Assembly (NCBI GenBank): GCA_965372135.1 | Contig: CBDVBD010000117.1 | Coordinates: 1-10,571, forward strand | Length of the DNA stretch: 10,571 nucleotides | Reading direction: 5' to 3' | From: CBDVBD01 sp965372135 | GTDB taxonomy: Bacteria; Electryoneota; RPQS01; CBDVBD01 | In this document: positions 5,903 through 10,571 of the stretch, piece after piece | Numbering within the stretch: position 1 is the first letter of the stretch | How the letters are laid out: every line of letters begins with the position of its first letter | Translations under genes and position numbers: made by a program | The notes under the pieces: model-generated | Databases searched by the model: none | The model's input: the letters and a program-made list of their open reading frames with translations, nothing else | What the model was told of the DNA's origin: nothing

Positions 5903-7786
5903 TTATTTGGTATAGCCCAGCGCGCGGAGGCGTTCTTCGGTGGCGCGGTCGATGGTGATTTGGGGGATGGTTCCTTTTTTCTCCATAGCCCGGTTCAATA
6001 TGTCTTGTAGCATCCCCCCCATATCCTGTGCTATTTGGGGGTTTTGGTCAGTAAGGTTGATTAATTCTTGGGGGTCATTTTCCAGGTCGAATAGGGCGGA
6101 TTCCGGTAAGCCGCGGGGGTTTCCGGGATTGGCTTCCATCCAAACCATGCTGCCGTTGCTTACGGCTTTGACCTGGTTTCCTTCGTGATCTACCTCGGCA
6201 AACCGGAGGCGGTCGGGTGCGAATTCGGCAGCGAACATGGGCTGACCCTCCCAAGTTTCCGGGATGGGAATTCCGCACAGTTCCAACACGGTGGGACCGA
6301 TGTCCACGCCCATGACCGGGTCGTTGCGGATGGTACCAGCCAGTTCATTTTGCGGCAATCGGATAATCAACGGGACGTCCAGGACTTCGCGGTATAGAGT
6401 GGTGCCATGCCACCAGCCGCCGTGCTCCAGGAATTCTTCGCCGTGGTCGGAGGTATAGATGACGATGGTGTTATCGGATTTTCCGGACTTATCCAGGGAG
6501 GTAAGGATGCGCCCAACTTGTTCGTCCATGTAGGTTATTTCCGCCCGGTAGCGATCCAAGATAAGGGGTAGGTCGCCAGCCGGTGGGTTGGGGGTGGTGA
6601 CCCGGGCGGTGGCTTGACCATTGAAGGGATGTTCGAAATAGGGATCGTGGGGATCCATGAAATAAGTCCATAAAAAGAACGGTTCCGGTGGTGCCGATTC
6701 CAGCCATTTGATGGTCAGGTCCGCCACTGATTTCGCTTCCCAGTAATAATGGTCGACTCGATAGGTGCCTGCGGTGATTTTTTCCACCAGTTTGCGGACG
6801 GTGCCGTACACCACCAGATTGGAGGCGGCGTCATTGGCACCGAAATAGTGCGATGGCGCTAAGTAACGATACACTCCGAAGCCGCGGTCGAAGCCGAAGA
6901 AGGGCGTCAGATTGATGTTGTTGACCAGCCCTACGGTAGAGTAGCCGACCTGTCCCAGGATTTCGGGGAAATGGGGTACGGTGGGGGACAGCCCATGGAT
7001 TTTTCGTTCGGCGCCGTGGGTGGATGGATACAGGGAGGTCAGGATCGATGCTACCGAGGGTCGGGTTTTGGAAGCCTGCACCATGCAATCGGAAAATCGC
7101 ACACCCGATGCAGACAGGGCATCGATGTTGGGGGTTTCAACACGATGGGGATCGCTGTCGGTCAGGAAATCATCGCGGAGGGTATCGACCACGATCAGTA
7201 ATATATTAGGCGGCGGGTCGGTGTTTTGTGACCAGTTGGCGGGAAGCCATTTTACGGAACCGGTTCCTTGGGGGCTCAGGAATTGCAACGCCCATCCGGC
7301 AATGGTGAGTACTAAGATGATGACGACGGAGGGCAGTAGGTAACCTTTGCCATCGGTTCCAAACAAGCGTCGGACAATTACTCGCAACAAGTAAAAGGTA
7401 ATCAGAATTCCGATTAATGCGCCCACCATCAACAACAAGCCGACCGGTGCTTTCCAGCCCACGGATTCCTGCAGGAGGTCGCGGCGGACACGGAATAATA
7501 TGATGCTGAAGAGCAAGAGGGACATGATGGCGGTCAGGCTGTCCCGCCAGTTGATTTGTGCCGATATTTTCCTTGGCAGGCGGGTAAGGCTCCAGATTAA
7601 TGCCAATCCAGCGCCAAGCGCACCATAGATTGTCACGCCAAACCACAGGGCGGATAGAGATCGAAAGTCGCCGGACGACAGGCAGAGGTATAGGGTTTCC
7701 AATAAACCTACCAGGGTGCCTGCCAGTAAGCCGCCGAGGATGGCGGTGATTAGGGATAATATTGGGATGGTGGTACGGGATGTCAT
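5903..7786 (-). CDS. Membrane-anchored sulfatase-fold protein with Thr nucleophile, putative phospho-group transferase or hydrolase
   Basis: A 627-residue protein. The N-terminus has five hydrophobic segments (about 7-36, 44-67, 83-99, 113-136, 150-170). After a linker a sulfatase-fold domain begins at PNILLIVVDTLRDD (193-206, metal ligand D201). The nucleophile region is SKTRPSVASILTSLYPSTHG (239-258). Aligned with the sulfatase signature C/S-x-P-x-R, the formylglycine position is T241 and the Arg is Val245. Further ligands lie in MDPHDPY (377-383), SDHGEE (446-451) and WWHGTTLYRE (458-467). Five membrane segments plus a Thr-based catalytic domain resemble the layout of LtaS, so a phosphotransferase or phosphodiesterase is more likely than a formylglycine sulfatase. 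The catalytic domain itself reads more like the arylsulfatase-A-like group. The protein ends RLRALGYTK. The start at 7786 lies just after a TATACT box and lacks a Shine-Dalgarno site. Confidence 0.85.
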   Translation of the reverse strand: MTSRTTIPILSLITAILGGLLAGTLVGLLETLYLCLSSGDFRSLSALWFGVTIYGALGAGLALIWSLTRLPRKISAQINWRDSLTAIMSLLLFSIILFRVRRDLLQESVGWKAPVGLLLMVGALIGILITFYLLRVIVRRLFGTDGKGYLLPSVVIILVLTIAGWALQFLSPQGTGSVKWLPANWSQNTDPPPNILLIVVDTLRDDFLTDSDPHRVETPNIDALSASGVRFSDCMVQASKTRPSVASILTSLYPSTHGAERKIHGLSPTVPHFPEILGQVGYSTVGLVNNINLTPFFGFDRGFGVYRYLAPSHYFGANDAASNLVVYGTVRKLVEKITAGTYRVDHYYWEAKSVADLTIKWLESAPPEPFFLWTYFMDPHDPYFEHPFNGQATARVTTPNPPAGDLPLILDRYRAEITYMDEQVGRILTSLDKSGKSDNTIVIYTSDHGEEFLEHGGWWHGTTLYREVLDVPLIIRLPQNELAGTIRNDPVMGVDIGPTVLELCGIPIPETWEGQPMFAAEFAPDRLRFAEVDHEGNQVKAVSNGSMVWMEANPGNPRGLPESALFDLENDPQELINLTDQNPQIAQDMGGMLQDILNRAMEKKGTIPQITIDRATEERLRALGYTK

Positions 7787-7798
7787 GGTTTTAGTATA
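7787..7798 (-). promoter_or_regulatory. Possible -10 box giving a leaderless transcript
   Basis: TATACT lies at 7798-7793 on the minus strand, exactly 6 nt before the ATG at 7786, so +1 would be the A of the start codon. No Shine-Dalgarno site is seen before this ATG. No convincing -35 is present at 17 nt. The box touches the first copy of the palindromic repeat, whose AGTTA begins at 7798. Confidence 0.3.
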
Positions 7799-7874
7799 GT
7801 TAGCAATCCGCCATAGGCGGACAGGTTTGGCAAGTTAACAAGTTATCAATCCGCCAATTGGCGGACAGGGTTTG
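7798..7874. repeat. Duplicated palindromic element with CCGCC/GGCGG stem
   Basis: Two copies, 7798-7829 and 7841-7874, separated by 11 bp. Both read AGTTA[G/T]CAATCCGCC, then a loop, then GGCGGACAGG(G)TTTG. The loops differ (ATA versus AATT) while the 6-bp stem TCCGCC/GGCGGA is identical. The second core, TCCGCCAATTGGCGGA, is a perfect palindrome. The conserved flanks show these are copies of one element, not chance hairpins. Confidence 0.75.
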
Positions 7875-7875
7875 T

Positions 7876-7898
7876 GTCGGGTTCCGGTGGAACCCGAC
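7876..7898. repeat. Strong hairpin, 10-bp stem
   Basis: GTCGGGTTCC, loop GGT, GGAACCCGAC: a perfect 10-bp stem with a 3-nt loop. It is not followed by a T-run. It resembles a dispersed REP-like unit. Confidence 0.65.
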
Positions 7899-7906
7899 TT
7901 ACAATC

Positions 7907-7933
7907 TGGGTCCCCGCCTTCGCGGGGATGACA
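7907..7933. repeat. REP-like hairpin (CCCCGC/GCGGGG type)
   Basis: TCCCCGC (7911-7917), loop CTTC, GCGGGGA (7922-7928), flanked by CTGGG and TGACA. This matches from memory a very widespread bacterial intergenic palindrome of the type CCCGC..GCGGG-ATGAC. Such units are usually present in many copies per genome. Confidence 0.6.
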
Positions 7934-7953
7934 TTAAGGGATCCAATTGGGTA

Positions 7954-7969
7954 AACCGCTGAAGCGGTT
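7954..7969. repeat. Hairpin, 7-bp stem
   Basis: AACCGCT, GA, AGCGGTT: a 7-bp inverted repeat with a 2-nt centre. The sequence is unrelated to its neighbours. Confidence 0.5.
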
Positions 7970-7994
7970 AGATTTAATCTTTATACATTCTTAT

Positions 7995-8014
7995 CACCCG
8001 AATAAATTCGGGTG
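7995..8014. repeat. Hairpin, 9-bp stem
   Basis: CACCCGAAT, AA, ATTCGGGTG: a perfect 9-bp inverted repeat with a 2-nt centre. No T-run follows on either strand. Confidence 0.6.
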
Positions 8015-8054
8015 CTGTCTCAACGCGGTGGCAAGCACTGCACTCCAAACAATT

Positions 8055-8069
8055 TCATCTGTCAGATGA
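8055..8069. repeat. Hairpin, 6-bp stem
   Basis: TCATCT, loop GTC, AGATGA. It is short, but directly adjoins the tandem repeat at 8071. Confidence 0.4.
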
Positions 8070-8070
8070 G

Positions 8071-8115
8071 GAATCGTGATTCGTTGAATCGTGATTCGTT
8101 GAACCGAGGTTCATT
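8071..8115. repeat. Three tandem 15-bp units, each a small hairpin with a covarying stem
   Basis: Units at 8071-8085 and 8086-8100 are identical (GAATCGTGATTCGTT). The third, 8101-8115, is GAACCGAGGTTCATT. Each unit folds as a 5-bp stem with a 2-nt loop: GAATC-GT-GATTC twice, then GAACC-GA-GGTTC. The third unit changes both sides of the stem (T to C and A to G), keeping the pair, while loop and tail also change. Confidence 0.7.
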
Positions 8116-8133
8116 GACACCTGCAGCACGAAC

Positions 8134-8157
8134 CTGCCACCTGCGGAGAGGTGGCAG
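8134..8157. repeat. Hairpin, 9-bp stem, downstream of the sugar-transferase fragment
   Basis: CTGCCACCT, loop GCGGAG, AGGTGGCAG. On the minus strand it starts 17 nt after the stop of the 53-codon fragment. It could stabilise or end a transcript, but no T-run follows, so it is not a standard intrinsic terminator. Confidence 0.55.
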
Positions 8158-8174
8158 CGTGATTTTAGGTTTAT

Positions 8175-8336
8175 TTAATAGGCGCCTTTGCCTTTTAATA
8201 CGGCAGGGATGGTTTTAAGTAGGATAATTAAATCTAAGAGTAATGATTGGTTTTTGATATAGAAATCGTATTTCAGGTTTTCGTGTAAGAAGAGGTCTTT
8301 ACGACCCAGGATTTGCCAGAGTAGTGTGAATTCCAT
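8175..8336 (-). pseudogene. C-terminal fragment of a polyprenyl glycosylphosphotransferase (bacterial sugar transferase)
   Basis: This short frame encodes 53 residues from ATG (8336) to TAA. After a non-matching start MEFTL it reads LWQILGRKDLFLHENLKYDF and then NQSLLLDLIILLKTIPAVLK, ending GKGAY. This is the classic end of WbaP/WcaJ/PglC-type sugar transferases, as in the pattern GLWQ.SGR.DL...LD.YYI.N.SLWLDLKILLKTIP. The whole catalytic part and membrane segments are missing. Homology begins just where the flippase-like gene ends (stop at 8341, 4 nt upstream), and I see no Shine-Dalgarno site. The YYI motif also seems one residue short (DFYIKN). I read it as a remnant left by recombination that placed the flippase-like gene here. 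A translated micro-protein cannot be excluded. Full-length relatives prime glycan synthesis on undecaprenyl phosphate, which fits the surrounding cluster. Confidence 0.7.
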
Positions 8337-8340
8337 AAGC

Positions 8341-9366
8341 TTAGTCAGCAGTTTGTTTGTATAATTTCATAAGTTCACGACGCCGGTGTGATGGTCTGAT
8401 AAGCAGTAAGATCCCTCCGGCACTACTTAAAATCATGTCAACCCAGAATCCAAGATGAGCGAATAGGAATGCGGTTTGCGAGGGTATTCCCACACGACCC
8501 AATAGGTACACGAAAGTCCCTTCACGGATCCCTTCACCACCGACCGAGATGGGGAAACCCACGGTGGCAGCGATCATGATCGGGGCTGCGAACAACAGGT
8601 CGGCGATGGGGACAGATGATCCCACTGCCCGGCTGGTACACAGATACACCACGATGGTGGCGCTGTGTACGCCGATTCCGCACAGTGCAGCCGCGATAAG
8701 AATTCCACGATGTCCCCGATATCGAGCTACCGCATCGGCGGTTTTGCGGATGGTGCTGCTGATGCGTCCTTCCCCGGGGAAGAAACGCTTGGCAACCGCA
8801 ATCATTCCGCCAGGTGACCACAGAATGGCGGAACTGATGATGACCGGAATTAGCAGGAACAGTCCCAAGCCCACCAGGATATTGGCGCCGAAGATCCGGA
8901 TGCCAAAGGGCAGCGCCAGGATCACCAGCGTCGACAATGCGAAGAATCCGGTGACCTTTTCCACCAGGATGGTGGTGACAGATTCCAGGGTTTTTCCGGT
9001 GACACGGGCAACATCCCAGAGGCGGTAGCCGTCCAGTCCGATGGTGCTGGGCATGAAGGTGCCGATGAATCGCCCTTCCAGGAAGGCAGTAATCAAGTGT
9101 TTGGCGGGCAGTTTGATGCCCTGTCCGGTCAGCAGCAGGTGCCATCGGACGACGGTCAAGCCCATACCGACTGCTTTAATCATCAGCGCCAGGATCATCC
9201 AGGGGATCAGCCGTGATAGGGACAGCCCCCGGATTTCTTGCCAAAGTTCAGCCGGATCCACCGGCAGGAACCCATGGTGAATCCCCAGCCAATCGGGACG
9301 GAACAACAGCACGAACAACAATAGGGTGACGAAGATTCTCACGACTTGCAGTATGGCAGATTTCAC
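8341..9366 (-). CDS. Flippase-like integral membrane protein (LPG_synthase_TM / AglD-type family)
   Basis: A 341-residue polytopic membrane protein of the lysylphosphatidylglycerol synthase transmembrane family (PF03706 type). Hydrophobic segments lie at about 9-22, 53-70, 139-155, 160-182, 222-242, 257-275 and 297-323. Family landmarks are FMPSTIGLDGYRLWDVARV (104-122), ILVEKVTGFFAL (133-144) and FPISVGGEGIREGTFVYLLG (271-290). The C-terminus is basic and soluble-looking (RPSHRRRELMKLYK). Only the membrane part is present, without the C-terminal aminoacyl-transferase domain of MprF, so a lysyl-PG synthase role is unlikely. Relatives with this architecture are annotated as flippase-like and occur in glycan and lipid clusters. 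Translation starts with GTG overlapping the TGA of the upstream phosphodiesterase (GTGA, 9363-9366), implying coupling. It may move or handle a lipid-linked intermediate; this is inferred from family and context. Confidence 0.85.
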   Translation of the reverse strand: MKSAILQVVRIFVTLLLFVLLFRPDWLGIHHGFLPVDPAELWQEIRGLSLSRLIPWMILALMIKAVGMGLTVVRWHLLLTGQGIKLPAKHLITAFLEGRFIGTFMPSTIGLDGYRLWDVARVTGKTLESVTTILVEKVTGFFALSTLVILALPFGIRIFGANILVGLGLFLLIPVIISSAILWSPGGMIAVAKRFFPGEGRISSTIRKTADAVARYRGHRGILIAAALCGIGVHSATIVVYLCTSRAVGSSVPIADLLFAAPIMIAATVGFPISVGGEGIREGTFVYLLGRVGIPSQTAFLFAHLGFWVDMILSSAGGILLLIRPSHRRRELMKLYKQTAD

Positions 9367-10571
9367 CCTAAGTACCCCAACGCACGCAGCCGATTTTCTA
9401 CCGACCGTTCCTCTTCCGGGGAATAGTCTTTTTGTTCCGGAGACAACTCCTGCTCCGGACTGGTAAAAGTCGGCGGATTATTTCTCAATATTTCCGGTTT
9501 AATAAAGTCAAAGAAGATTTTCCCGTCAAGCTGCTCCGGAATCGGTTCCCCCATCAGGTAGAGCACGGTGGGGGTGGTGTCTTCAATTTTCGCCCCCGTG
9601 ATCTTTCCCGCCTGGATGGCTGGTCCGGTTCCGAATAGTATTCCCTGGGAACGGTGGAAGCCCAACGGGGTGTCCAGGGAGGGGGAAAACCATTTGCCGA
9701 TGTTCAATAACGGGCGTCCTAATATGGCGTAGTCTCTTGCGATAAAGACCAGGTCCGGTGCGTATTGGGCTTGGGAACCGTGGTATAGGTCGTTGCCCTG
9801 CCACACGTTGTCCATTATGGTCTGCCCGGATTCATCCGTTAATAGTTCCAGTTCGGATTTTATCTCCTGTAGTAACTCGGGATCGGGTTGAGTTAGGTAG
9901 ATTCCCTGTGATGGTATAGATGCGAAGAAGGCGCGGGTGTTGTCCCAATCCACTGCGGCTTCCAGTTCGGATTTGAAGGAGGACCGGGTGCGGCGGATTT
10001 TGCCCCGGAACCAGCTCTGGAAGGCGTTGGGCAGCAGCTTTTTTACCAAGGGGCTGTCGTTTAGGCGCATGGCGGTATAGAATAAGTTCTTTTTTACGGA
10101 TGCGACGGATTTTACTTTGAGCCAGCCTTTGTCCATCAACCACTGGTTGACATTGAAATAGGCTTCGGTGCCGCCGAATCCATGGTCGGAGACGATAATC
10201 AAGTTGGTATCCGCGGGCAGATTGCCGGCGATGTCTCCCACCGCACCGTCCAGTTTGCGGTAGAGTTCCTTGACCCGGGGTCGGACCAGTTTTGCCATGT
10301 CGGAATTGTACAGGTCGAACTTGGGGTCCAAGTATTTCCAGAACAGGTGTTGGATGCGGTCTGTGAGGATGAATACCGCCATCAGGAAATCGGGCTGGTA
10401 GCGTTTTTGCAGATAGTGGAAGGCTTTTAGCCGGGCATCGAAGGCGCGTTCCACATCGTCCAGGAACGCCTGGGCATCGGCGGGAAGTTCGGTGTCGTAT
10501 TTGGGGATGTCGATGTTGACGATGTATTCGCCGATTTCGTTTTTCATTTCGGCGGCGAGTTCGCGGGGATA
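9363..10571 (-). CDS. Type I phosphodiesterase-like enzyme, 5' end outside the window
   Basis: The frame is open to the right edge, giving 402 visible residues starting YPRELAAEMKNEIG; the Met coded at 10547 is internal. That opening motif matches YPPELARELFRKFG at residue 143 of the full-length enzyme at 4299-5888, so about 140-150 residues with the first metal ligand and nucleophile are off the window. Visible ligands (numbered from the first visible residue) are D71 and H75 (LTDRIQHLFW), D129 and H130 (IIVSDHGFGG) and H306 (GFHRSQG), so the core looks intact. No membrane segment is visible. The tail carries SPEQ/SPEQ/SPEE spaced repeats and ends ENRLRALGYLG, the same ending as the sulfatase-fold protein at 5903. 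Its stop overlaps the GTG of the flippase-like gene. Substrate unknown; the neighbouring membrane protein suggests a lipid or glycan phosphate. Confidence 0.85.
   Translation of the reverse strand, partial: YPRELAAEMKNEIGEYIVNIDIPKYDTELPADAQAFLDDVERAFDARLKAFHYLQKRYQPDFLMAVFILTDRIQHLFWKYLDPKFDLYNSDMAKLVRPRVKELYRKLDGAVGDIAGNLPADTNLIIVSDHGFGGTEAYFNVNQWLMDKGWLKVKSVASVKKNLFYTAMRLNDSPLVKKLLPNAFQSWFRGKIRRTRSSFKSELEAAVDWDNTRAFFASIPSQGIYLTQPDPELLQEIKSELELLTDESGQTIMDNVWQGNDLYHGSQAQYAPDLVFIARDYAILGRPLLNIGKWFSPSLDTPLGFHRSQGILFGTGPAIQAGKITGAKIEDTTPTVLYLMGEPIPEQLDGKIFFDFIKPEILRNNPPTFTSPEQELSPEQKDYSPEEERSVENRLRALGYLG

Larger units (their letters stand above)
7787..8174. other. Gene-free palindrome island between two envelope gene groups
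   Basis: This 388-bp stretch has no credible gene. It is a near-continuous series of short hairpins of different sequence, each separated by about 5-30 nt: 7807-7821, 7850-7865, 7876-7898, 7911-7928, 7954-7969, 7995-8014, 8055-8069, three within 8071-8115, and 8134-8157. None is followed by a proper T-run on either strand, so they are not simple intrinsic terminators. The composition looks like several dispersed repeat families collected at one site. Confidence 0.7.

Noticed and set aside
5313..5958. Overlapping plus-strand frames of 157 and 176 codons
   Set aside because: They are shadows of the GC-rich phosphodiesterase and the 3' end of the sulfatase-like gene. Composition is biased and there are no motifs.
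8071..8115. CRISPR-like array
   Set aside because: The 15-bp units are directly adjacent with no spacers, and no cas gene is present.
8134..8157. Rho-independent terminator after the sugar-transferase fragment
   Set aside because: The stem is strong but there is no T-run on the minus strand. It is kept only as a hairpin.
8012..8218. Plus-strand frame of 68 codons in the palindrome island
   Set aside because: It is built from the tandem hairpins (giving LNRDSLNR repeats) and runs into the antisense of the sugar-transferase fragment. There is no ribosome site or family.
8341..9366. MprF-type lysylphosphatidylglycerol synthase
   Set aside because: Only the membrane domain is present. The C-terminal aminoacyl-transferase domain is missing, so the flippase-like label is safer.

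Overview
All supported genes lie on the minus strand, so the window reads right to left. Two blocks of different base composition meet near position 2100. From about 2108 to 10571 the genes have moderately high GC and look like part of a cell-envelope or surface-glycan cluster. From 1 to about 2100 the DNA is clearly AT-rich and holds a two-gene ATPase plus TOPRIM-like module of the anti-phage (OLD/PARIS-like) type. The organism looks like a bacterium with an outer membrane. The beta-helix lipoprotein and the LRALGY-ending phosphatase-superfamily enzymes resemble proteins I associate with uncultured FCB-group or deltaproteobacterial lineages. That placement is a low-confidence inference.

Right part, in transcription order: a type I phosphodiesterase cut by the right edge (10571-9363), a flippase-like integral membrane protein of the LPG_synthase_TM family (9366-8341, GTG start overlapping the previous stop), and a 53-codon ORF (8336-8175) that is the C-terminal end of a polyprenyl glycosylphosphotransferase with the rest missing. 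A 388-bp stretch without a gene follows (7787-8174). It is packed with unrelated hairpins, a duplicated palindromic element and a 15-bp tandem repeat whose stem covaries.

Middle part: a compact run of four genes. These are a membrane-anchored sulfatase-fold enzyme with five N-terminal membrane segments and Thr at the nucleophile position (7786-5903), a cytoplasmic-looking type I phosphodiesterase (5888-4299), a GT4 glycosyltransferase (4302-3157, ATGA overlap) and a beta-helix lipoprotein (3154-2108, 2-nt gap). Three alkaline-phosphatase-superfamily enzymes, a glycosyltransferase, a lipid or flippase-type membrane protein and a sugar-transferase remnant together suggest assembly or phospho-decoration of a lipid-linked surface glycan. 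No substrate can be read from the sequence.

Left part: an AT-rich spacer with a possible promoter and a spaced repeat, then the AAA_21/SMC-like ATPase (1953-712) and the TOPRIM-like protein (715-176), joined by an ATGA overlap. Their composition suggests acquisition by transfer next to the envelope cluster. This module and the palindrome island are the best candidates for something not well described.
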